From the NCBI GenBank assembly GCA_937899295.1, contig CALBPO010000181.1, positions 1-7,298 on the forward strand: a stretch of DNA of 7,298 nt, read 5' to 3'. The stretch comes from an uncultured Opitutia bacterium. GTDB taxonomy: Bacteria > Verrucomicrobiota > Verrucomicrobiia > Opitutales > Coraliomargaritaceae. The translations under genes and the position numbers were made by a program. How positions within the stretch are numbered: the stretch's first letter is position 1; each line of letters opens with the position of its first letter. Positions 1-5,799 of this stretch are shown one piece after another. A model generated the notes under the pieces. That model saw only the letters and a list, made by a program, of their open reading frames with translations. It was not told the origin of the DNA and ran no database searches.

Positions 1-651
1 GCTGTGGAGCATTGTCCGTAGGGCCGAGAGCTCTGCGAAGGACGCACCGTAGCCGACGCTGGTTGGAACTGCGATCACTGGTTTGTCCACAAGTCCCGCG
101 ACCACCGATGGCAGGGCCCCTTCCATGCCAGCGACCACCACGATGACTCGGCAGCTACGGATCCTATCTAGGCTTGCCAACAAGCGGTGGAGGCCGGCGA
201 CGCCGCAGTCGTAGACGCGCTCGGTCGTGTTGCCGTAAAACTCTGCCGTCAGACGGGCTTCCTCGGCGACGGATAAGTCAGAGGTGCCGGGGCATACTAT
301 GGCTATTTTCTCGGCGGTTTGCACGGGCTCAAAAGTGCGTAGCTCGACTAAGTGAGCGAGTTCATGGTAAACTGCAGCGGGATAAGTTTGGATAATCTCG
401 ACGGCGACCTCAGGTGCAATACGGGTTGCGAGTATATTTTGACCGCGTGCCTCCATACTGACCATGATGTCTATAATCTGCTCGGGCGTTTTACCTCCTC
501 CGTAGATCACCTCGGGAATGCCATTGCGTTCTTCTCGCTCTAGGTCGACGCGGCTGTGCCCGAGGTCTTCGAAGCCCTTCAGTTGGGCTTCCGCGTCGCT
601 AAGTTTGATCTCCCCACTTTGCAGGGCTTCAAGAATTTTCCGAGTTTTCAT
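1..651 (-). CDS. larB: LarB, pyridinium-3,5-biscarboxylic acid mononucleotide synthase (3' end off the window)
   Basis: LarB performs the first step of NPN cofactor synthesis: it carboxylates the nicotinate ring of nicotinic acid adenine dinucleotide and hydrolyses the phosphoanhydride, releasing AMP. It is cytosolic. The frame reads from ATG at 651 to the left edge with no stop, giving 217 residues; the family is usually about 250, so only the C-terminus is missing. Visible features are an N-terminal helical segment (MKTRKILEALQSGE, LGHSRVDLER, then IPEVIYGGGKTPEQ near 50-63), followed by a PurE-like domain with ICPGTSDL-type (here IVCPGTSDL, 121-129), VYDCGVAGLHRL and VVVAGMEGALPSVVAGL, then PTSVGYGASF near the end. 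The catalytic cysteine known in LarB should fall just beyond the edge. It starts 4 nt after the larC stop (TGA-TAAG-ATG), so the two are almost certainly co-transcribed and translationally coupled. The identification is strong. Confidence 0.95.
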   Translation of the reverse strand, partial: MKTRKILEALQSGEIKLSDAEAQLKGFEDLGHSRVDLEREERNGIPEVIYGGGKTPEQIIDIMVSMEARGQNILATRIAPEVAVEIIQTYPAAVYHELAHLVELRTFEPVQTAEKIAIVCPGTSDLSVAEEARLTAEFYGNTTERVYDCGVAGLHRLLASLDRIRSCRVIVVVAGMEGALPSVVAGLVDKPVIAVPTSVGYGASFAELSALRTMLHS

Positions 652-655
652 CTTA

Positions 656-1852
656 TCAATGGGAGGCATCTAAAAGGGCGGTGACTTCGTTAATCGATTT
701 ACTCGTTTTGCGTGCGATGCGTGCGCAGTCCTCGTATTCAAACTTTCGATATACAGAGCCGTCGGGAAGGGTGGATACTTTTGCGCGGACTGTGCCAAAC
801 TCTGTTTCGAGGGTGACGTTTTCGCGCTCTAGTTTCGTGCGCTCCCATAGCTGGCGACGAATGCCGATACTGAGGCTGTGTTTAAAAATAGTGGCTTCGA
901 TGCGCTCGAGATCCGTCGCTTGGCAGAGGCAATGCACGATTATACCAGGGCGACCTTTTTTGAATGCAGCCGCGACCTGCCATACATCAAGTGCGCCTGC
1001 TTCGCGGACCTGTTCGCAGAGGTAGCCGATCGCTTCGCCAGTCATATCGTCAAGGTTCACGGCTAGCTCGTAGACCCTGTCTGAAGTCGGTGCGCAGACT
1101 ACGGACTCGTCGATCAGTGTGGCGTAGAGCACGTTGGGTAGTTTTGGGTCGTCTCGCTGGCCGACGCCGATGGCAGTGGCGATTTGCCGGCCTCTTGTGC
1201 TTGCGCCAAACTCGGCTCCGCGTCCGACGAGAAGGGCGGCACCAGTCGGCGTGGTGGTTTCTTTATCCGTCGCTCCAGCAGAGTAGGGTTTGCCTGTGAG
1301 CAGACGTGCAGTGGCGGGGGCTGGTACAGGTATACGACCGTGGGCACACTGAACGGTGCCCCCGCCGACGTCTAGATTTTGACAGATGATCCGGTCGACA
1401 TCAAGTAGCTCCCAACAGATGGCGGCACCGATCATATCGACGATCGAGTCGATCGCGCCGACTTCGTGAAAGTGGACTTCCTCTGGAGCGATGCCATGCA
1501 CCGCGCCCTCGGCCACGGCGAGCGCGCGGAAGCAGGCAATAGCATCAGTCTTTACGCGGTCTGAGAGTTCACTGCCTTTAATCGTTTTCTGGATGTCAGC
1601 AAAAGTGCGGTGATGATGCCCATGTCCATGGGAGGAGGAGTGTTTATCATGGGGATCATGCGCATGCACGCTGCAACGAATTCCGCTAATCCCGCCGCGT
1701 GTGTCGGGGTCGAAGTGTAGATGCCAAGCCTCGTCGGGGCGCTTACGCAGTTGTGCTTCCAGCGCCTTTGGGTCCCCGCCGAGGGCGACCATGGCCCCGA
1801 GGTTCATATCGCCGCTGATTCCGGATGGGCAATTGTAGACGAGTGTCGGCAT
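656..1852 (-). CDS. larC: LarC, pyridinium-3,5-bisthiocarboxylic acid mononucleotide nickel insertion protein (nickel chelatase/cyclometallase)
   Basis: LarC uses CTP to insert nickel into the bis-thiocarboxylated pyridinium mononucleotide, forming the carbon-nickel and sulfur-nickel bonds of NPN, the last step of the pathway. The 398-aa product has the family start (MPTLVYNCPSGISGDM, 1-16), a histidine-rich stretch with nine His between residues 63 and 81, the conserved VHFHEVGAIDSIVDM (126-140), HGRIPVPAPATARLL (171-185), TTTPTGAAL (199-207) and ELAVNLDDMTGEAIGYL (262-278), which opens the C-terminal LarC2-like domain, then KKGRPG (298-303). In Lactobacillus plantarum the two halves are joined by a programmed frameshift; here one uninterrupted frame encodes both. 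No alternative in-frame start lies upstream in the intergenic gap, so ATG 1852 is well fixed, although it is preceded only by CACCGAAT and not by a classical ribosome binding site. larB follows directly. The identification is firm. Confidence 0.96.
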   Translation of the reverse strand: MPTLVYNCPSGISGDMNLGAMVALGGDPKALEAQLRKRPDEAWHLHFDPDTRGGISGIRCSVHAHDPHDKHSSSHGHGHHHRTFADIQKTIKGSELSDRVKTDAIACFRALAVAEGAVHGIAPEEVHFHEVGAIDSIVDMIGAAICWELLDVDRIICQNLDVGGGTVQCAHGRIPVPAPATARLLTGKPYSAGATDKETTTPTGAALLVGRGAEFGASTRGRQIATAIGVGQRDDPKLPNVLYATLIDESVVCAPTSDRVYELAVNLDDMTGEAIGYLCEQVREAGALDVWQVAAAFKKGRPGIIVHCLCQATDLERIEATIFKHSLSIGIRRQLWERTKLERENVTLETEFGTVRAKVSTLPDGSVYRKFEYEDCARIARKTSKSINEVTALLDASH

Positions 1853-1903
1853 ATTCGGTGAAGAGTTGGTAGCTTTGATATCGGTGAAGCGAGTTAGTGC
1901 AAG
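1851..1903. promoter_or_regulatory. larC-larE divergent intergenic region with an imperfect direct repeat
   Basis: The gap of about 60 bp between the divergent larC and larE starts must hold the 5' signals of both transcription units. It contains TCGGTGAAG twice, at 1855-1863 and 1881-1889, 26 bp apart. With a two-base gap the match continues into AGTTGGTAGC versus AGTTAGTGC, so each copy spans about 19-20 bp. A direct repeat in a short divergent promoter region is a reasonable candidate for a regulator binding site. I find no convincing -35/-10 pair in either direction: the minus-strand reading offers only a weak TTGCAC, 16 bp, TATCAA combination. The regulatory role is inference. Confidence 0.3.
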
Positions 1904-1912
1904 TTGACAGCT

Positions 1913-2752
1913 ATGAAATTGGAGGCAAGCTTTGGCGAGATGAGTGACTTAGAGAAGCTGCGCGACTGGTTTAGAGAATGTCCGGGTGCGCTCGTGGCAT
2001 TTTCTGGAGGAGTGGATAGTTCTCTGCTCGCTTTCTTGTCGCAGCATTTTCTAGGTCGTGCGCAAACGCTGGCCGTGATCTCGGCCTCGCCGAGCCTGAA
2101 GCTTTCCGACCTCGACGAGGCCAAAGACTTTGCACGTATCAACGATTTATCCATTCGCGTGATCACGACCAAAGAGATGGAAAACCCCAGTTATTTTAGT
2201 AATCCGTCGAATCGTTGTTACTTTTGCAAACACACTCTCTACGACGAACTGGCGGACTTGAGGAAAGACTACACTGGGTGGTGGGTGCTCAATGGTACAA
2301 ACAGAGATGACCTCGGTGACTATCGGCCAGGCTTGAAAGCCGCGGACGAGTTTGAAGTGCGCTCGCCGCTCTCGGACTGCGGGATCGATAAAGAGGGTGT
2401 TCGTGCACTAGCTGCCCATTTTAAACTGCAATGTTGGGACAAGCCAGCAAGCCCCTGTCTTTCTTCGCGGGTGCCCTATGGTGAGGAGATCACGGTGAAG
2501 AAACTTCGCCAGATCGAAGATGCGGAAGCGCTAGTCAAAGACGCAGGCTTCCCGATCAATCGCGTCCGCCACTATGGCGATACCGCTCGGGTGGAAGTAG
2601 CGGAGGATCTCCAGACCAAGCTAGCCGAAAATCGTGAAGCCATCGCGGCGGGTATTCGCAAACTGGGCTTCGCACAGGTCGATTTTGATGAAGAGGGCTT
2701 TGTCTCCGGCAAGTTGAATCGAGTAATCGATGGTATTAACGCTGGAAAATGA
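1913..2752 (+). CDS. larE: LarE, ATP-dependent pyridinium-bis-carboxylate sulfurtransferase (PP-loop family)
   Basis: LarE activates the two carboxylates of the LarB product by adenylylation and converts them to thiocarboxylates. From the TTG at 1904 the frame is 282 aa; numbering here uses that frame. The PP-loop ATP site is SGGVDSS (34-40), followed by NRCYFCK (103-109), LNGTNRDDLGDYRPG (129-143), KPASPCLSSRVPYG (180-193) and NRVRHYGDTARVEV (219-232). Cys184 lies where the sacrificial Cys176 of the L. plantarum enzyme sits; Cys105 and Cys108 form an additional CxxC. Family members with three such cysteines are reported to bind a 4Fe-4S cluster and work catalytically. I prefer ATG 1913 (residue 4) to the TTG; ATG 1940 (MSDLEKLRDWF) is also possible, and none has a well-placed ribosome binding site. 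It is divergent from larC, and its 3' end overlaps the convergent transporter gene by 17 bp. Confidence 0.94.
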   Translation: MKLEASFGEMSDLEKLRDWFRECPGALVAFSGGVDSSLLAFLSQHFLGRAQTLAVISASPSLKLSDLDEAKDFARINDLSIRVITTKEMENPSYFSNPSNRCYFCKHTLYDELADLRKDYTGWWVLNGTNRDDLGDYRPGLKAADEFEVRSPLSDCGIDKEGVRALAAHFKLQCWDKPASPCLSSRVPYGEEITVKKLRQIEDAEALVKDAGFPINRVRHYGDTARVEVAEDLQTKLAENREAIAAGIRKLGFAQVDFDEEGFVSGKLNRVIDGINAGK

Positions 2753-3587
2753 CAATCGCGATTGCTGCGACGAGTAGTGCCGCACCAATTAACCGCCACC
2801 TGAAAAATGCGGCGACACCTTCTCCTCGTCCGTAGTAGCGGTCGACGACAACTGTCCACAATGCGCGCGAGGAGTAGACAATATTAACCATCACCGCTTG
2901 GCCAGTTAGGCCGATGATTAAAATAACGAGAGTGGTTTGGAAACCCATGATGGCCGAGCCGAGATACATGGGCTTACGTGCTTCGGAGGGGGCGTTGGGG
3001 TGCTTGCCCATTAAGGGCACAAGCAGAGCGACTGTTAAAAAGAGTGTAGGTGAGAGCCAACCGATGCCGAGTTGTCCGCGGGCTTCGACCACCAAAATAT
3101 CGCAGAGCGCGAAGAGTATACTTGCCCCGGAGGCATAGCAGGCGGCGGCACGGCGGCTCTTGGTAAGTCTTTTAGGGCCTCTTTGAATGAGAATGACGCC
3201 AGCTGTCGCAGCGATAGATGCGATCCAGAGCCATCCTGTCAGCTCGGCTTGACCAGTAGAAAAAGAGAAGATCGCAACTAGCAGCGTCTTCATTCCTAGT
3301 AAGGGGCCGACGATGGAAAGATCACCTAGATCGAGCGCCTGTACCGCAAGGATACGCCCTAGAAAGAGTGCGATGCCAGCTCCGACTGCAGTGAGCCAGG
3401 CGGTGAGCTCGAAATCGCCGCGCGAGATAAAGAAGAGCGGAAGCGCCCAGAGCGCCATCGCGAAATTAGTGACGGCAATCGCCCTTCGTTTGGGCGCGCC
3501 CGCGGTGAGCGAGCGTTTGATCTGGAGCGAACCAGCCGCGTAAAGGGAGGCGGCACCTGCGGCGCAAATAAATACGATCGGAGTCAT
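2736..3587 (-). CDS. EamA/DMT-superfamily membrane transporter, substrate unknown
   Basis: A 283-aa, very hydrophobic inner-membrane protein with about ten predicted helices: roughly residues 2-20, 36-54, 62-84, 89-110, 117-135, 148-166, 176-193, 207-227, 229-248 and 264-281. This length and helix count, with a basic loop after helix 1 (IKRSLTAGAPKRR) and a short C-terminal tail, fit the drug/metabolite transporter superfamily, in which two five-helix EamA-like repeats form the carrier. Helices 3-4 (FLGRILAVQALDLGDLSIVGPL) resemble the typical EamA stretch in which the sequence ALxxxxAS/P..L is common. The substrate cannot be told from sequence; known relatives export amino acids, metabolites or nucleotide precursors. 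It lies 73 bp downstream of the small His-rich gene on the same strand and is convergent with larE (tail-to-tail overlap 2736-2752). The ATG at 3587 is preceded by TTAAGAA rather than a GGAG element. A link to nickel cofactor synthesis is possible from position only. Confidence 0.8.
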   Translation of the reverse strand: MTPIVFICAAGAASLYAAGSLQIKRSLTAGAPKRRAIAVTNFAMALWALPLFFISRGDFELTAWLTAVGAGIALFLGRILAVQALDLGDLSIVGPLLGMKTLLVAIFSFSTGQAELTGWLWIASIAATAGVILIQRGPKRLTKSRRAAACYASGASILFALCDILVVEARGQLGIGWLSPTLFLTVALLVPLMGKHPNAPSEARKPMYLGSAIMGFQTTLVILIIGLTGQAVMVNIVYSSRALWTVVVDRYYGRGEGVAAFFRWRLIGAALLVAAIAIVIFQR

Positions 3588-3660
3588 TTCTTAAGAGAGC
3601 GTGGCTCCTGAGTGTTCCGCTCGTATACTACAAATATATTTTAGTGGTCTATGGGATCGC
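3588..3660 (-). promoter_or_regulatory. AT-rich gap before the transporter gene, possible promoter region
   Basis: The 73 bp between the small-protein stop and the transporter start contain an AT-rich patch (about 3626-3643, including TATATT and TAAAAT-like hexamers on the minus strand) and a GTATAC at about 3623-3628. I find no matching -35 hexamer at the right distance, so a promoter for the transporter is only possible. No strong hairpin followed by a T-run is present, so read-through from the upstream small gene is also possible. GAGCG/CGCTC (3597-3601 and 3618-3622) could pair, with a long 16-nt loop; I give this little weight. Confidence 0.2.
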
Positions 3661-3861
3661 TTACTTGGTAGCGAATGCTAGGCGTAAGCAATAGGCTGCT
3701 GCGGCGATACCAGCTGCGATGACCAACCAATGTGAATGGCCAGCCTGCGTGAAAAGGTGGCTGATCGTTTCCAAGAACCCGAGGTCGTGGCCAATCGGGT
3801 GCGCTTGCATTGCTTGGGTGGAAATTAAGAGTGATGTAAGTAGCGTGAATCCCGTTTTCAT
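3661..3861 (-). CDS. Small histidine-rich exported or membrane-anchored protein, function unknown
   Basis: A 66-aa protein that I do not recognise with certainty. Residues 1-20 look like a Sec signal peptide: a short basic start (MKTG), a hydrophobic core (FTLLTSLLIST) and an AMQA end. Cleavage after Ala20 would leave a mature protein beginning His-Pro. The next 25 residues carry five histidines (H21, H25, H35, H42, H44) in HPIGH, ISH and AGHSHW contexts, followed by one hydrophobic helix (about 45-63) and a basic C-terminus (LRLAFATK). The signal-HPxGH-GHxHW-helix layout recalls the N-terminus of HupE/UreJ nickel permeases and short uncharacterised 'AHPGH' proteins (DUF6732-like, from memory, unverified), which suggests periplasmic metal contact. 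It lies between pyrE and the transporter on the same strand and is preceded by TTAAGAT just before its ATG. That it is a real gene is supported by this ordered architecture; its function is open. Confidence 0.7.
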   Translation of the reverse strand: MKTGFTLLTSLLISTQAMQAHPIGHDLGFLETISHLFTQAGHSHWLVIAAGIAAAAYCLRLAFATK

Positions 3862-3916
3862 ATCTTAAGTGTAAGAATCGAAAGGCTAATTGTAAATGCG
3901 ATTCTCAATCCTTTTA
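3862..3916 (-). other. Stem-loop with pseudoknot potential between pyrE and the small His-rich gene
   Basis: On the minus-strand transcript AGAATCG (3905-3899) can pair with CGATTCT (3880-3874) across an 18-nt loop. Separately, AAAGG (3914-3910, starting in the pyrE stop codon) can pair with CCTTT (3885-3881) inside that loop, which gives the order of an H-type pseudoknot. It does not look like an intrinsic terminator because no T-run follows. The structure covers most of the leader of the small His-rich gene. Whether it forms or does anything is inference: the stems are short, and no nucleotides separate the third and fourth strands. Confidence 0.25.
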
Positions 3917-4483
3917 GCTTCCAGGCTTGGTCGCTTCGCTTCCTTGCAGTTCGGGAGGCAAGTTATCAGCTTCGTAAGTCGGGAAGCTGAGCTCCGCTAA
4001 GCTATGGTGCGGCACGTCAAAACTGGTTTTGCCTTGGCTACGGTCGACGATCACACCGACGGCGACTGGTACGGCGCCGTGCGCTTGGCACTGGGTGAGT
4101 GCCTCGACCACGCGGCCACCGCGGGTGATGACGTCTTCGACTATAAGCACCTTTTCGCCCGCTGCGAATTTGAAATTTCGGCGCAGTGCTAGCTGGTCGT
4201 CTATTTTTTCAAGGAAGACGAAGCGTAGACCAAGCTGGCGGGCGACTTCTTGTCCGATCACTAGCCCACCCATAGCGGGACCAACCACAGTGGTAGCACC
4301 ATAATCTTTGAGCATCGGCAGCATGATCTCGGCGAGGCGAGTGACTTTGTCCATGTATTGGCAGACTTGGGCGCACTGAAAAAAGTGCGCGCTATGCAGG
4401 CCCGAGCGAAGTAAGAAGTGCCCTTCGAGGAGCGCGCCGCTGTCTTTAAAAATCTGGATAACTTCGCCGTTTTGATCACTCAT
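3914..4483 (-). CDS. pyrE: Orotate phosphoribosyltransferase, Thermus-type
   Basis: PyrE transfers the ribose-5-phosphate of PRPP to orotate to give orotidine monophosphate, the fifth step of pyrimidine synthesis, in the cytosol. From ATG 4483 the product is 189 aa, normal for the family. It shows IFKDSGALLEGHFLLRSGLHS (11-31, with the GHF..RSGLHS substrate region), FFQCAQVCQY (34-43), VVGPAMGGLVIGQEVAR (66-82) and the PRPP-binding loop VLIVEDVITRGG (112-123), where Glu116-Asp117 are the usual acidic pair. The EK...LALRRNF segment (92-104) replaces the RKxxKxH loop of the E. coli enzyme, as in the shorter Thermus-like subfamily. The frame stays open up to a TTG at 4558, but the 25 extra residues do not resemble PyrE, so I chose the internal ATG. 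It is divergent from the LptF/LptG gene and upstream of the small His-rich gene. Confidence 0.93.
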   Translation of the reverse strand: MSDQNGEVIQIFKDSGALLEGHFLLRSGLHSAHFFQCAQVCQYMDKVTRLAEIMLPMLKDYGATTVVGPAMGGLVIGQEVARQLGLRFVFLEKIDDQLALRRNFKFAAGEKVLIVEDVITRGGRVVEALTQCQAHGAVPVAVGVIVDRSQGKTSFDVPHHSLAELSFPTYEADNLPPELQGSEATKPGS

Positions 4484-4581
4484 TTCGGTTAGTTTGAGAG
4501 TAAATGCTGCAGTGACAAGCCCTCTATCCGCTAAATGGGATTGTGCTTGCCCCAGCAAGCTGGCAACTTGTCATTAAGATT
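4484..4581. promoter_or_regulatory. Divergent pyrE-lptF/G intergenic region with a short hairpin
   Basis: This 98-bp gap, the longest in the window, must carry the start signals of both divergent genes. It contains a perfect inverted repeat GCTTGC-CCCA-GCAAGC (4545-4560, six-base arms and a four-base loop) that overlaps a second near-palindrome CCAGC-AA-GCTGG (4552-4563). Neither is followed by a T-run, so a terminator is unlikely; an operator or an mRNA leader hairpin of the permease gene is possible. Promoter hexamers are not convincing on either strand (for example GTGACA near 4512 with TAAATG only about 15 bp later). Confidence 0.3.
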
Positions 4582-5730
4582 ATGCTTAGCCTGCTGCACC
4601 GCCATATATTAAAAGAAATTCTCGTCGCGACTGGGCTGGCGATGGGGCTTTTTATATTTGTCCTGCTCATAGGTAATGCGCTGCGCGATGTGGCCGAGCT
4701 GGTCGTCGCGGGCAAGCTCGACTTTTGGGTTTTTATTAAAGTGCTGGGTCTGTTCATTCCCTATGTGGCTTCGTTTGCCTTGCCGCTTGGAATGCTCACG
4801 GGTACTTTGATCGCGCTGGGGCGACTCTCCTCGCAGCGTGAAATCACTGCGATGAAATCGGCGGGCTTGAGCCTTTATCAAATCGCTGCACCAGTCTTTT
4901 TGATCGCTTTCGTTGGCATGGCTGCAGCGGTCTTGATCAACTTGCATTACGCGCCGCAGTCTAGGGTGGAGCGTAAGGCTCTAATGGCCGAGGCGCTTAC
5001 CGATAATCCAGTCGGCTTTATCGAAGAGCGCCGCTTTATTTATGATTTTCCAGGCTATGTGATTTACATGGGCGGGCGAGAGGGCTCAGTCATGAAAGAC
5101 TTTTGGATATGGGAGCTGGACGAGCAAAGAAGAGCCAAACTCTTCCTCCGTGCTGCTGAGGGGATCCTTGGTTATGACGAAGTCAATAAAGACCTAATCC
5201 TTACGCTCAAGGACGGCACTGCCGAGCAGCGAGACTCGGAAAACCCCGAAGCTTTTGGCGATAATATGCCAGACTCTTTGTTCTTTGGAGAGTTACCCAT
5301 TGCATTGCCGCTCGACCAGCTCTTCGGAGATGGAGATCAAAAGCGTAAATTGCGCAACAAGGAGATGACCTTTGCCCAGTTGATGGATCTGCGACAGGGC
5401 GAGTTGGAGAAAGAAGCTGCCTCGGGCGAGCCGATGAGTGAAGCTCGGCTGAGGTTACAGGTGCACATCCAGAAAAATTTCGCTTTGGCATTTTCCGTCT
5501 TTTCGCTGGCCGTATTTGGCGTGCCGCTTGCCATCCAAGTCGGGCGCAAGGAGACTTATGCTAACCTCGGTATCGCGCTAGTTATTGCGATGACTTATTA
5601 TTTCCTTATCATTATGGTCAGCTGGCTGGAGGATATCCCCTCTCTCAGGCCCGATCTATTGATATGGTTACCAAATTTGATTTTTCAGGGAGTCGGCTTC
5701 TGGATGATCTATCGTGCGAGTCGTCACTAA
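4582..5730 (+). CDS. LptF/LptG-family lipopolysaccharide export permease
   Basis: An inner-membrane permease of the LptB2FG transporter, which extracts lipopolysaccharide from the inner membrane and passes it to the LptC-A-D bridge. The product is 382 aa from ATG 4582. It has the family layout: an N-terminal cytoplasmic helix (LHRHILKEI), three helices (about 12-31, 52-79, 100-120), a soluble periplasmic beta-rich domain (about 125-295) and three helices (about 299-318, 328-347, 358-377). Between helices 2 and 3 lies GRLSSQREITAMKSAGLSLYQI (80-101), the conserved coupling segment that meets the LptB ATPase. HIQKNFALAFSVFSLAVFGVPLAI (295-318) is the equally typical region before helix 5. LptF and LptG cannot be told apart by eye, and no second copy is in the window. 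The frame could begin at GTG 4543, but the ATG gives the normal N-terminus and is preceded by TTAAGATT. Confidence 0.92.
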   Translation: MLSLLHRHILKEILVATGLAMGLFIFVLLIGNALRDVAELVVAGKLDFWVFIKVLGLFIPYVASFALPLGMLTGTLIALGRLSSQREITAMKSAGLSLYQIAAPVFLIAFVGMAAAVLINLHYAPQSRVERKALMAEALTDNPVGFIEERRFIYDFPGYVIYMGGREGSVMKDFWIWELDEQRRAKLFLRAAEGILGYDEVNKDLILTLKDGTAEQRDSENPEAFGDNMPDSLFFGELPIALPLDQLFGDGDQKRKLRNKEMTFAQLMDLRQGELEKEAASGEPMSEARLRLQVHIQKNFALAFSVFSLAVFGVPLAIQVGRKETYANLGIALVIAMTYYFLIIMVSWLEDIPSLRPDLLIWLPNLIFQGVGFWMIYRASRH

Positions 5731-5799
5731 TCATGGAGTGAAAGTGATTCCAGCTCGAACTCTGTTTGGGATGCGCTACTGTGCGCATGCTGTTGTATC
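5731..5799 (+). other. Short gap between the permease gene and pabB; no signal recognised
   Basis: These 69 bp separate two plus-strand genes. I see no clear terminator hairpin with a T-run and no consensus promoter. pabB may be read through from the permease gene, or may have its own promoter that I cannot identify. Confidence 0.4.

Noticed and set aside
174..543. Plus-strand open frames at the left end
   Set aside because: The minus strand here encodes an unmistakable LarB that is open to the edge; the plus-strand frames are low-complexity or unrelated to any family.
964..1299. Long open frames opposite larC and similar antisense frames elsewhere
   Set aside because: They are rich in Arg and Cys with no recognisable domain, and lie opposite clearly conserved genes; they are shadows of GC-rich coding sequence.
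1904..1909. Perfect TTGACA that could be a -35 box for larE
   Set aside because: No acceptable -10 hexamer lies 16-18 bp downstream (the sequence there is AAGCTTT-like), and the transcript would start inside or beyond the preferred larE start.
2753..2764. Perfect 12-bp palindrome CAATCGCGATTG directly after the larE stop codon
   Set aside because: It lies within the transporter's coding sequence (alternating Ala/Ile codons), has no loop and no T-run, so it is not a convincing terminator; codon repetition explains it.
4484..4558. Upstream TTG start extending pyrE by 25 residues
   Set aside because: The added residues do not match PyrE N-termini, the start codon is rare, and the ATG at 4483 gives the normal family length.
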